A stretch of DNA of 8,572 nt. Origin: FEN-680 sp036845225. Its GTDB lineage: Bacteria > Actinomycetota > Geothermincolia > Fen-727 > Anoxymicrobiaceae. Positions 1-5,623 of this stretch are shown piece by piece. Under the pieces are notes generated by a model that made no database searches, was not told the DNA's origin, and saw only the letters and a list, made by a program, of their open reading frames with translations. Where the stretch lies: contig DAIUEJ010000065.1 in the NCBI GenBank assembly GCA_036845225.1, positions 1 through 8,572 on the forward strand. Direction: 5' to 3'. The position numbers and the translations under genes were made by a program. How positions within the stretch are numbered: the first letter of the stretch is position 1; every line of letters begins with the position of its first letter.

Positions 1-51
1 CCTGACCTCATCCGTGCGAGGGATGCGCTCTCCCAACTGAGCTACGGCCCC
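1..51 (-). tRNA. tRNA-Ala (anticodon CGC), 5' portion only
   Basis: The minus strand from 51 downward reads as the 5' two-thirds of a tRNA: acceptor strand GGGGCCG, T8-A9, a four-pair D stem (GCTC/GAGC) around an AGTTGGGA loop, then a five-pair anticodon stem (CATCC/GGATG) closing the seven-base loop CTCGCAC. Loop positions 34-36 are CGC, which reads alanine codon GCG. The variable region begins (AGGTC) and the sequence then leaves the window, so the T arm, acceptor 3' strand and any encoded CCA are not visible. The identity rests on the anticodon and on the GGGGCC acceptor start typical of tRNA-Ala; the G3-U70 pair cannot be checked here. Confidence 0.93.
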
Positions 52-62
52 ACTGTGCCGCT

Positions 63-91
63 ATTCTAGCGCAAGGCATACGGCACTTCAA
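63..91 (-). promoter_or_regulatory. Sigma70-type promoter of the tRNA-Ala gene
   Basis: On the minus strand a -35 TTGAAG (86-91) and a -10 TAGAAT (63-68) are separated by exactly 17 bp. The -10 ends 11 nt before the first base of the mature tRNA, so transcription would start within a few bases of the tRNA 5' end and leave a very short leader for RNase P. The boxes match the housekeeping consensus at 4/6 and 5/6 positions. Confidence 0.7.
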
Positions 92-115
92 AAAGCGCGA
101 AGCATTGCGCGGCGC

Positions 116-121
116 TATAAT
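116..121 (+). promoter_or_regulatory. -10 element upstream of the membrane protein gene
   Basis: A perfect TATAAT lies on the plus strand in an otherwise GC-rich stretch. No good -35 is found at 16-18 bp, so the call rests on the -10 alone. A start site near 128 would give a leader of about 28 nt to the TTG at 156. It would also exclude any start codon upstream of it, such as the in-frame TTG at 105. It is divergent from the tRNA promoter at 63-91. Confidence 0.45.
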
Positions 122-142
122 CTTCACATCCGGTTCACCGAT

Positions 143-150
143 GATGGAGG
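143..150 (+). promoter_or_regulatory. Ribosome binding site that decides the start at 156
   Basis: GATGGAGG ends five bases before an in-frame TTG at 156. The two in-frame ATG codons at 141 and 144 overlap this motif and have no purine-rich site of their own, which favours the TTG as the true initiator. Confidence 0.5.
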
Positions 151-155
151 TGCCG

Positions 156-623
156 TTGGCGCGCCAGGACCCCGAAGACGACCTCGAAGTGAATGAACCA
201 GCCGAAGAGGCCGAGGTCAGCCGCTGGAGGCGGTTCGCCGCGTGGGCGGTGCGCTGGCGCACGCCGCTGCTCGTGATCACCGCCTTGGTTTCCCTCACGC
301 TGGTGATCGGCATAGGGCTCTACCAGTTCTCGCACCGCGCGCGCGTGCCTATCGACATAGTGAAGACGCAGCCCATCCACGGAACCGATACCTCGGTGGG
401 TGCCGGCATCCTCGACTTCGTCAAAGCCCAGGGCGTCAAAGTGGTAAACGAGGGCTTCAAGCCCAATTGGGGCGCAGAGCAGGTCGGCGACAAAGAGTGG
501 GTAGTGTCATACGTCTTCGAGGTCGGCCGCCAGTCCCACTGGTTGTCATGGCGGGTCAATACCAGCACAGGTGACATCGTGCCCAGGAACGCACTCGCCC
601 GCCGGATCCTGGAAGGTAAGTAA
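156..623 (+). CDS. Single-pass membrane protein of unknown function
   Basis: I do not recognise this 155-residue protein. Residues 1-35 are charged and mostly acidic at first (DPEDDLEVNEPAEEAE), then basic and aromatic (RWRRFAAWAVRWR). One transmembrane helix follows at about 36-58. Residues 60-155 form a small soluble domain with alternating hydrophobic positions (EWVVSYVFEV, HWLSWRVNTSTGD), probably beta-rich. The basic stretch before the helix suggests an inside N-terminus and an external C-terminal domain. The start is chosen at TTG 156 because of the GATGGAGG site at 143-150. ATG 141 or 144 would add 5 or 4 residues, and the upstream TTG at 105 lies before the TATAAT at 116 and is unlikely. 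The stop codon overlaps the ATG of the following PHP-like remnant (TAATG), an arrangement typical of translational coupling. Confidence 0.8.
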   Translation: MARQDPEDDLEVNEPAEEAEVSRWRRFAAWAVRWRTPLLVITALVSLTLVIGIGLYQFSHRARVPIDIVKTQPIHGTDTSVGAGILDFVKAQGVKVVNEGFKPNWGAEQVGDKEWVVSYVFEVGRQSHWLSWRVNTSTGDIVPRNALARRILEGK

Positions 624-760
624 TGATCGCCGACCTCCACATCCACACCAACCGCTCGGGCGGGCCGATGCTTCGGGGGGGGTACCTGGGCGACCTCGAG
701 TGTAATAAGAAGTGGAAAACGAACGACGTGGTTCTGACGTGGGGTTGCCCTGCTGTGTAG
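623..760 (+). pseudogene. Truncated PHP-domain phosphoesterase remnant
   Basis: An ATG overlapping the upstream stop codon (TAATG) opens a 45-codon frame. Its first residues, MIADLHIHTNRSGG, match the first metal-binding strand of PHP-domain proteins (DLHxHT/S followed by SxDG or similar), where the two histidines bind metal. After about residue 15 the frame reads PMLRGGYLGDLE and then sequence with no PHP character, ending at TAG 758-760. Real PHP enzymes are usually over 200 residues, so nearly all of the catalytic fold is missing. A run of eight G at 675-682 lies close to the break. The two other forward frames after this run close quickly, so one frameshift does not restore a long PHP frame; a deletion or rearrangement is more likely. 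The AT-richer promoter region of the next gene follows directly. A functional 45-residue peptide is possible but less likely. Confidence 0.5.
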
Positions 761-766
761 TATAAT
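761..766 (+). promoter_or_regulatory. -10 element upstream of the zinc-ribbon/STAS genes
   Basis: A perfect TATAAT follows directly after the TAG that ends the PHP-like remnant and lies in locally AT-rich DNA. No convincing -35 is present at 16-18 bp spacing. A start near 774 would leave about 73 nt of leader before the GTG at 847. That leader contains an inverted repeat, TGCGGG (783-788) and CCCGCA (799-804), with a 10-nt loop and no T-run after it. Confidence 0.4.
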
Positions 767-846
767 TATCGAGAATCGTCCTGCGGGTAGGATATGTCCC
801 GCAAGTCTAGAAATTAAAGCCTGGGCATCGATACGGAGGTGGCTAC

Positions 847-1023
847 GTGGCAAGGTATGGACCTCACGGACACGAGATAGTCGGCGAAGAAATCGACCGG
901 ATAAGGTGTGGTAACTGCGGTAACCGCGTCGTGTTCGAACAGGGTGACGAAGAGGTCAAGTGCCCGCACTGCGGCAACCTCGTAAAGAAGCCGAAGAAAC
1001 AGAAGCCAAAACCAGAAGAATAG
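847..1023 (+). CDS. Small zinc-ribbon protein with Lys/Pro-rich tail
   Basis: This 58-residue protein starts with GTG, preceded by GGAGG at 835-839 with a seven-base spacer. It carries two CxxC knuckles, C21-G-N-C24 and C39-P-H-C42, fourteen residues apart, which is the pattern of a single zinc ribbon. The segment between them (GNRVVFEQGDEEVK) fits the beta-hairpin of a rubredoxin-like or RPB9-like ribbon. The last ten or so residues alternate Lys, Pro and Glu and are probably disordered. Such small ribbons bind nucleic acid or protein partners, and the sequence does not say which. It lies 57 nt upstream of the STAS gene with no terminator visible between them, so the two are probably cotranscribed. 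The frame, the binding site and the regular cysteine spacing make it a convincing gene despite its size. Confidence 0.82.
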   Translation: MARYGPHGHEIVGEEIDRIRCGNCGNRVVFEQGDEEVKCPHCGNLVKKPKKQKPKPEE

Positions 1024-1080
1024 ACGGTGGCAGGGGCCCTGTAAGACCTCCCACGGGGGGATCGAACCAGGAGGGGAAAC

Positions 1081-1422
1081 TTGGAACTGGAAGTATCGAC
1101 AAGGGAAGTCGGAGATCACACTGTGATCAAGCTGAAAGGCGAGGTCGATATCTACACCGCGCCGTCTCTTCGCGAGACCATCGTGGACGCGGTCGAGAAA
1201 GGCCGCTACAAGATAGCGGTCGACCTCGATGAGGTCGACTTCCTCGACAGCACCGGTCTGGGTGTCCTCGTGGGGGGTTTGAAGAGGGTCAAGCAGCACG
1301 AGGGCGAGCTCGGAATAATCTGCAACCAGGAGAAGATCCTGCGCATCTTCAAGATCACGGGACTGACCAAGATCTTCAAGATGTACAAGGGTGTTGACGA
1401 GCTCGAAGGCGGCCAGGCCTGA
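1081..1422 (+). CDS. STAS-domain anti-sigma-factor antagonist (SpoIIAA/RsbV type)
   Basis: The 113-residue protein is one STAS domain, the usual length for SpoIIAA/RsbV. Members bind and neutralise an anti-sigma kinase, and are switched off by phosphorylation of a conserved serine and back on by a PP2C phosphatase. Visible family marks are the N-terminal strand and turn VIKLKGEVDIYTAPSLRETI (about 15-34) and the core loop DLDEVDFLDSTGLGVLVG (48-65), with Ser57 of DSTGLG at the phosphorylation position. The start is TTG with AGGAGGGG at 1069-1076, four bases upstream. No RsbW/SpoIIAB-type kinase or PP2C phosphatase lies in the window, and the ECF/anti-sigma pair at 6626-8174 is a different, zinc-based mechanism. 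The gene is probably second in a unit with the zinc-ribbon gene and is followed by a terminator-like hairpin at 1465-1486. The target sigma factor cannot be read from this sequence. Confidence 0.9.
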   Translation: MELEVSTREVGDHTVIKLKGEVDIYTAPSLRETIVDAVEKGRYKIAVDLDEVDFLDSTGLGVLVGGLKRVKQHEGELGIICNQEKILRIFKITGLTKIFKMYKGVDELEGGQA

Positions 1423-1464
1423 GCTGACGGGCGGCCCCGACCGAGTTGCAGGATACTTGAACCA

Positions 1465-1486
1465 GAGGCGGACCTTGGTCCGCCTT
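1465..1486 (+). terminator. Hairpin terminator after the STAS gene
   Basis: GGCGGAC (1467-1473) pairs perfectly with GTCCGCC (1478-1484) around a CTTG tetraloop. The stem extends by A1466-T1485 and a G-T wobble at 1465/1486. The sequence after it (GCGTTGTT) is only moderately T-rich, so this is a terminator-like hairpin with a weak U-tract. It sits 42 nt after the STAS stop codon. Confidence 0.6.
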
Positions 1487-1542
1487 GCGTTGTTGAAGGG
1501 CGGGTTCGGCCTGTAATCACCCGTTGAACATTGGATGCGCTT

Positions 1543-2208
1543 ATGACAGAGAAGCAGATCGGCGACTACTACCAGAGCCTCAGGGACGAGATGGTCGAGC
1601 AACAGATGCGGGCGCGCGGCATCACCGACGAGAGGGTGCTCGAAGCGATGAGGAGGGTGCCGCGCCACCTCTTCGTCCCCCCCGGCCGCAGGGACAGGGC
1701 ATACGACGACACCCCGCTGCCTCTCGGCGAAGGGCAGACGATCTCGCAGCCTTACATGGTCGCCTGGATGACCGAGCTGCTTTGCCTGCGAGGCAACGAG
1801 GTGGTGCTGGAGGTCGGGACCGGCAGCGGCTACCAGGCAGCCGTGCTGGGCGTCCTCGCTAAGAAGGTCTACACGATCGAGCGAATACCTTCGCTTGCAG
1901 AAGCCGCTGCCAGACTCCTCACCGAGCTCTCGCTCGACAACGTTAAGATCGTGGTCGGGGACGGGAGCAAGGGGCTCAAGGAGCACGCGCCATACGACGG
2001 CATACTGGTGACGGCCGGCTCCCCGGGCGTCCCACAAGTGCTGGTCGAGCAACTGGCCGACGGAGGGCGTCTCGTCATCCCCGTGGGCCCCGCTTCCATG
2101 CAGATGCTCAACGTCATCACCAGGCGCGGAGATGACGTTGAGACAAACCAGGTTGGTTCCTGCGTCTTCGTGCCGCTGGTGGGCATGTACGGCTGGGAGC
2201 AGTCCTGA
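1543..2208 (+). CDS. pcm: Protein-L-isoaspartate O-methyltransferase
   Basis: The enzyme methylates L-isoaspartyl residues in damaged proteins with S-adenosylmethionine, starting their repair to aspartate; it acts in the cytoplasm. The 221-residue length fits the bacterial family (about 205-225). Visible marks are the N-terminal MVEQQMRARGITDERVLEAMRRVPRH region (17-42), then RAYDDTPLPLGEGQTISQPYM (52-72), which holds the family-specific TISQPYM segment that binds the isoaspartyl substrate. Methyltransferase motif I follows (LEVGTGSGYQ, 89-98), then GDGSKG (139-144) and the later strand GGRLVIPVG. ATG 1543 is chosen because it gives the usual N-terminal spacing, although its Shine-Dalgarno is poor; an in-frame TTG at 1531 would add four residues without a better site. 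It lies after the terminator at 1465-1486, so it probably opens a new unit with the glycosyltransferase 66 nt downstream. I see no clear promoter. Confidence 0.95.
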   Translation: MTEKQIGDYYQSLRDEMVEQQMRARGITDERVLEAMRRVPRHLFVPPGRRDRAYDDTPLPLGEGQTISQPYMVAWMTELLCLRGNEVVLEVGTGSGYQAAVLGVLAKKVYTIERIPSLAEAAARLLTELSLDNVKIVVGDGSKGLKEHAPYDGILVTAGSPGVPQVLVEQLADGGRLVIPVGPASMQMLNVITRRGDDVETNQVGSCVFVPLVGMYGWEQS

Positions 2209-2274
2209 CCGCTTGACCGCTGCGAACGCCATGAAATATCGTGAGTGGCGGCCCGGACACCGAAAGAGGTGCAG

Positions 2275-3006
2275 ATGCAACCAGTTATCGTAATGCCGAC
2301 ATATAACGAGATTGAGAACATCGAGAACATGGTCCGGCAGTTGTTCGGCATGGACCTCGGCCTCTCCATGTTGATAGTGGACGACAACTCGCCTGACGGC
2401 ACGGGCGACATCGCCGACCGCCTCGCCACCGAGTTCCCTCAGCTCCGCGTCTCGCACCGGGAAGGCAAGCTGGGGCTCGGTACTGCGTACACGCACGGTT
2501 TCAAGATCGCGGTGGACGAAATGGGCGCGGATTGCGTCTTCGAGATGGACGCCGATTTCTCTCACAATCCGAAATACATCCCCGATTTTCTCGAGGCGAT
2601 ACGGAAACACGACATCGTCATTGGGTCCCGCTACGTCGACGGGGGCGGCACCGAGGACTGGGGATGGACGCGGAAGCTCATAAGCCGGGGCGGCAGCCTG
2701 TATGCCAGGACGCTCACCGGGATGAAGATCAAGGACACCACCGCCGGGTTCCGGTGCTTCAGGACGGAAGTCCTGCGCCAGATCGATTTCTCGCGCATCG
2801 ATGCGTCCGGTTACGGGTTCCAGGTGGAGATGTCCTACGTCTGCACCATCATGGGGTTCGACATCTACGAGCTCCCCATAGTGTTCGCCGACCGTCGGGT
2901 CGGAGAGTCCAAGATGAGCAAGGGGATCGTCCTCGAGGCGATGCGGCTCGTCGGGGGGTTGAAACGTAAATACAGCGATATTACCAAACAGAGCCCGAAG
3001 TCTTGA
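2275..3006 (+). CDS. Polyprenyl-phosphate mannosyltransferase-like GT2 glycosyltransferase
   Basis: This 243-residue protein is a compact GT-A fold enzyme of the dolichol-phosphate mannose synthase (DPM1) type. It would transfer a sugar from a nucleotide donor to a polyprenyl phosphate at the inner face of the membrane. Marks in order are PTYNE (8-12), VDDNSPDGTGD (35-45), the GKLGLGTAY turn (64-72), the metal-binding MDADFSHNP (91-99), GSRY (117-120) and DTTAGFRCF (154-162). There is no C-terminal membrane domain, so it resembles the soluble class of DPM synthases rather than the GtrB/ArnC type. ATG 2275 is chosen over GTG 2245 because it has GAGG at 2266-2269 and gives the family's usual start just before the PTYNE strand. 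The sugar is probably mannose but could be glucose or another hexose. Its lipid substrate depends on the carrier that UppP, encoded at 4710-5543, regenerates. Confidence 0.9.
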   Translation: MQPVIVMPTYNEIENIENMVRQLFGMDLGLSMLIVDDNSPDGTGDIADRLATEFPQLRVSHREGKLGLGTAYTHGFKIAVDEMGADCVFEMDADFSHNPKYIPDFLEAIRKHDIVIGSRYVDGGGTEDWGWTRKLISRGGSLYARTLTGMKIKDTTAGFRCFRTEVLRQIDFSRIDASGYGFQVEMSYVCTIMGFDIYELPIVFADRRVGESKMSKGIVLEAMRLVGGLKRKYSDITKQSPKS

Positions 3007-3011
3007 AAGAG

Positions 3012-3040
3012 GTGACCGGCCGCGGTCCGCGGCCGCTCAC
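3012..3040. repeat. 29-bp imperfect palindrome after the glycosyltransferase gene
   Basis: CGGCCGCGG (3017-3025) and CCGCGGCCG (3027-3035) are exact inverted copies around one T. After a single C-C mismatch the stem continues with GTGA (3012-3015) and TCAC (3037-3040). This gives 13 pairs in 29 bases. It begins five bases after the stop codon of the glycosyltransferase gene. There is no T-run, so it may stabilise the 3' end or act as a rho-assisted terminator. It could also be a dispersed palindromic repeat, together with the element at 3073-3094. Confidence 0.6.
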
Positions 3041-3072
3041 AGTCAGTAACCGGCGCATCAGTGTGAACCATT

Positions 3073-3094
3073 GCCGGCGGGACGCCGGCGCTAC
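3073..3094 (-). repeat. REP-like palindrome with a GTAG foot
   Basis: On the minus strand GTAG (3094-3091) is followed by one base and then a seven-pair stem, GCCGGCG and CGCCGGC, around a three-base loop. A conserved GTAG or GGAG tetranucleotide at the 5' foot of a short GC-rich palindrome is the form of REP elements mobilised by REP-associated tyrosine transposases (RAYTs). No RAYT gene is in the window and only one such GTAG-footed copy is seen here, so the match is one of form only. The gap 3007-3175 also has a 10-bp direct repeat, GGTCCGCGGC, at 3024-3033 and 3104-3113, and three copies of CCGGCGC, at 3050-3056, 3085-3091 and 3129-3135. Confidence 0.4.
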
Positions 3095-3165
3095 AGGGCG
3101 CCCGGTCCGCGGCGGCGGGACACCATCACCGGCGCGATCCATTCAAGACGGGCAGAAATCCGGAC

Positions 3166-3170
3166 GGAGG
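3166..3170 (+). promoter_or_regulatory. Ribosome binding site that decides the GTG start at 3176
   Basis: GGAGG ends five bases before GTG 3176. The open frame extends upstream to TTG 3071 but runs through the palindrome cluster and encodes arginine-rich, non-family sequence, so this site marks the true start. Confidence 0.7.
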
Positions 3171-3175
3171 TCTCA

Positions 3176-4672
3176 GTGAGCAAGCAACTGACGGAACAAC
3201 TGCACTACCTGTTCGAGCCGAGGTCGGTGGCGATCATCGGCGCGAGCAACGTGAAGATGAAGTGGGGCTATATCGTGCCGGCCAACATCCTGGCCGGAGG
3301 GTGGAAAGGCAAGCTCTACCCCGTGAACCCCAAAGAGACGGAGATACTCGACAGGCCGGTCGTGAAGTCAGTGAAGGACATCGAAGACGACGTCGACCTG
3401 GCGGTTGTCACGGTCCCGGCCGACCACGTGGTCGCCGTGGTCAAAGAGTGCGTCGAGAAGGGCGTCAAGACCTGCATCGTGATATCGGGAGGCTTCAGCG
3501 AGACGGGAGGGGAGGGGACCGTACTCGAGCGGCAGATGATCGAGGTCATCAAAGGCTCGGGGATGCGCCTGGTCGGGCCCAACACCATGGGGGTCTACTC
3601 GGGCCCGAACTCGCTTCACGCCTTGATGCCGCCCGTCCGCCCGGTGGCGGGCAAGATCGGTTTCGCTGCGCAGAGCGGTAACCTGGGCACCCAGATGCTG
3701 TCCCTCGGCAAGGCGCTGGGGGTCGGGTTCTCCCGGTTCGTCTGCATCGGCAACGAGGCGGAGCTCAAGGCCGCTGATTACCTGGAGTACTTCGCGGACG
3801 ACCCGGCGACCGAGGTCATCCTCCTCTATATAGAGGGGCTGCGCGACGCGAGGCGGTTCATCGAGGTAGCGGCCAACACCTCCCCGAAGAAGCCGATCGT
3901 CGTCCTCAAGGCCGGGAAGACGCAGGCGGGAGCGAGAGCGGCGGCGTCCCACAGCGCGGCGCTCGCGGCCGATGAGGCCATCTTCGAAGGCGTCATGAAG
4001 CAGACGGGCATGATAGAGGCGGACACCACCGAGGAGATGCTCGATATCGCCAAGGCGTTCGCGGCTATTCCACCGCCAAAGGGAAAGAGGGTCGGGGTCC
4101 TGACCTGGGGCGGCGGCTGGGGGGTCGTAACCGCGGATGCCCTCGCGCAGCACGGGCTCGAGCTGGTGGAATTCCCGGAGGAGACGCTCAGAGAGCTTGA
4201 TGCGGTCCTGCCACCGTACTGGAGCCGCGGCAACCCTGTCGACCTGGTGGGCACGCTCGACCTGTCGATGCACTTCCAGTGCCTCGAGATCATCGCCCGC
4301 TGCAACTGCGTGGACTCGATAATAAGCCTCGGAACGATGGGCGCGACCTCCTCCTTCCAATCGTTCGTTCTGGAGGGCCCGATGATGGACGAGATCGAGC
4401 GGGAGCGCATCAAGCCCAAGGTCATCACGAGCGAGTTCCTTAAAGAGCTGCAGAAGACCGACGAGGCTTACCGCGCCGAGGTCATACGCCTGATGGAGGA
4501 GACACAGAAGCCGATAATAGCGGTCTCGTTCCCGACGTCCGGGTCTATCACGCCTATGCTCGCGAGACAGAGCGAGGTAGTGATATACCCGTCCCCGGAA
4601 CGGGGCGCCAAGACCCTCGCGGCGCTCTACGAGTACCAGCAGTTCCTCGAGAGGAAGCTGGCGAGCGTCTGA
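3176..4672 (+). CDS. NDP-forming acyl-CoA synthetase, alpha-type (CoA-binding/ligase) protein
   Basis: This 498-residue protein matches the alpha part of ADP-forming acetyl/acyl-CoA synthetases, which cleave acyl-CoA to acid plus CoA and conserve the energy as ATP. Domain 1 is a Rossmann CoA-binding domain starting RSVAIIGAS (16-24), with YPVNP (48-52) and VGPNTMG (133-139). Domain 2 is ligase-like, starting with FAAQSGNLG (163-171), and carries SHSAALA (258-264); His259 is at the position of the phosphohistidine of the family (usual form SHTGALA). The third domain starts VGVLTWGGGWGV (306-317) and includes GNPVDL (352-357) and YPSPERG (471-477). The ATP-grasp beta domain that completes the enzyme is absent and is not encoded next to it; full fusions are about 700 residues, so activity needs a partner from elsewhere. 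GTG 3176 has GGAGG five bases upstream. It probably heads a unit with uppP, 37 nt downstream. The acyl substrate cannot be read from the sequence; the nearby iorA makes arylacetyl-CoA or acetyl-CoA plausible. Confidence 0.88.
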   Translation: MSKQLTEQLHYLFEPRSVAIIGASNVKMKWGYIVPANILAGGWKGKLYPVNPKETEILDRPVVKSVKDIEDDVDLAVVTVPADHVVAVVKECVEKGVKTCIVISGGFSETGGEGTVLERQMIEVIKGSGMRLVGPNTMGVYSGPNSLHALMPPVRPVAGKIGFAAQSGNLGTQMLSLGKALGVGFSRFVCIGNEAELKAADYLEYFADDPATEVILLYIEGLRDARRFIEVAANTSPKKPIVVLKAGKTQAGARAAASHSAALAADEAIFEGVMKQTGMIEADTTEEMLDIAKAFAAIPPPKGKRVGVLTWGGGWGVVTADALAQHGLELVEFPEETLRELDAVLPPYWSRGNPVDLVGTLDLSMHFQCLEIIARCNCVDSIISLGTMGATSSFQSFVLEGPMMDEIERERIKPKVITSEFLKELQKTDEAYRAEVIRLMEETQKPIIAVSFPTSGSITPMLARQSEVVIYPSPERGAKTLAALYEYQQFLERKLASV

Positions 4673-4709
4673 GCGGATCCGGCAGAGTCGTTAGACCCGT
4701 AGGAGAACC

Positions 4710-5543
4710 TTGGTACTGATACTGCAGGCGGCGTTCCTGGGAATAATCCAGGGCCTGACGGAGTTCATCCCTATAAGCTCCAGCGGGCACCTGGTGCTGA
4801 TACCGAAGCTCTTCGGCTGGAACGTCTTCGTCGCCACCAAGGGCGTCAGCACGGCGTTCGATGTCGCTCTGCACCTGGGCACGCTGCTGGCGCTGCTGGT
4901 CTTCTTCCGCCGGCAGTGGATCGTGCTCATCAAGGCCTTCTTCCTGTCGCTGCGGCACCGGCCCGCCGACTGGGACAGGTACATGAAGCTTGCCTGGATG
5001 CTGATCCTCGCGAGCATCCCGGCAGCGATCGCCGGGGCGCTGCTCAACAACGTGATAGAGGACCATTTCCGGACCTCCGGCTGGGTCGCGATCCTGCTGC
5101 TCCTCGGGGCTTCCGTCATGGCCGCCGCCGAGCTGCTCGGGAAGCGGGACAGGGACTTCAGCCGCTTGAAGATGAAGGACGCGGGGATCGTCGGCGGCGC
5201 CCAGGTGCTCGCGCTGTTTCCCGGGGTATCGCGTTCAGGCATCACAATCTCGGCCGGCATGCTGGACGGCCTCGACCGCGAGGCAGCCGCGCATTTCGCT
5301 TTTCTGATGGCGGCCCCGATAATAGCGGGCTCCGGGATCTACGAAGCTTTGAAACTGGCGAAGAACGGCTTCCCGGCCCACGGCCCCGGCATCTTCATCG
5401 CCGGGTTCATCACCTCGGCGCTGAGCGGGTTCGTGGCCATCGCCTGGATGATGAAGTACCTCAAGAGCCACACGCTTCTGCCTTTCATCATCTACCGCGT
5501 GGGCCTCGCCGCGCTTGTGTTTATCATCCTCGCCGCCGCCTGA
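4710..5543 (+). CDS. uppP: Undecaprenyl-diphosphatase UppP/BacA
   Basis: UppP dephosphorylates undecaprenyl diphosphate to undecaprenyl phosphate, recycling the lipid carrier for peptidoglycan and other cell-surface polymers; raised activity gives bacitracin resistance. The 277 residues match the family length (about 265-280). The two signature segments are present: GLTEFIPISSSGH (15-27), with Glu18, Ser23-25 and His27, and ALFPGVSRSGITISAG (168-183), with the PGVSRSG loop at 171-177. Several hydrophobic helices are visible, for example 54-66, 94-113, 125-141, 198-208, 227-245 and 257-277. The start is TTG, preceded by AGGAG at 4701-4705 with a four-base spacer; there is no ATG near the family start. 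It follows the acyl-CoA synthetase gene by 37 nt with no promoter seen, so cotranscription is likely. It may supply carrier lipid to the GT2 enzyme encoded at 2275-3006. Confidence 0.96.
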   Translation: MVLILQAAFLGIIQGLTEFIPISSSGHLVLIPKLFGWNVFVATKGVSTAFDVALHLGTLLALLVFFRRQWIVLIKAFFLSLRHRPADWDRYMKLAWMLILASIPAAIAGALLNNVIEDHFRTSGWVAILLLLGASVMAAAELLGKRDRDFSRLKMKDAGIVGGAQVLALFPGVSRSGITISAGMLDGLDREAAAHFAFLMAAPIIAGSGIYEALKLAKNGFPAHGPGIFIAGFITSALSGFVAIAWMMKYLKSHTLLPFIIYRVGLAALVFIILAAA

Positions 5544-5623
5544 CGCGCCGCGGCATGGCTTTGACAAAGTCGCGAATTCTGGTTCACTTGACGAGTGGCC
5601 CACTGAACGAAGATCGGATCCAG

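Noticed and set aside
105..155. Upstream start of the membrane protein at TTG 105
   Set aside because: It lies before a TATAAT at 116-121 and lacks a ribosome binding site.
781..806. Riboswitch or small RNA in the leader of the zinc-ribbon gene
   Set aside because: Only one six-pair stem (TGCGGG/CCCGCA) is visible, with no conserved core of a known riboswitch class.
2231..2293. A 20-codon ORF from ATG 2231 before the glycosyltransferase gene
   Set aside because: It overlaps the chosen start in another frame, has no ribosome binding site and shows no recognisable character.
814..2610. A minus-strand open frame of nearly 600 codons opposite the zinc-ribbon, STAS, methyltransferase and glycosyltransferase genes
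   Set aside because: It is antisense to four genes with clear family motifs, shows no domain pattern, and is expected from GC-rich codon bias.
3071..3175. N-terminal extension of the acyl-CoA synthetase from TTG 3071
   Set aside because: It would encode an Arg-rich stretch over the palindromes, unlike the family, and GGAGG precedes GTG 3176 at the right distance.
3368..4360. A minus-strand open frame of 330 codons inside the acyl-CoA synthetase gene
   Set aside because: The plus-strand protein is well supported by motifs along its whole length; the antisense frame has low-complexity Arg/Asp/Leu content and no recognisable feature.
5561..5592. Promoter for hypA from TTGACA (5561-5566) or TTGACG (5588-5593)
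   Set aside because: Neither hexamer has a recognisable -10 at 16-18 bp (TCACTT and AGATCG are found there), so a promoter cannot be claimed.
5554..5623. Extended HypA starting at ATG 5554
   Set aside because: HypA needs His at position 2 after the initiator Met for nickel binding; the extension would remove this.
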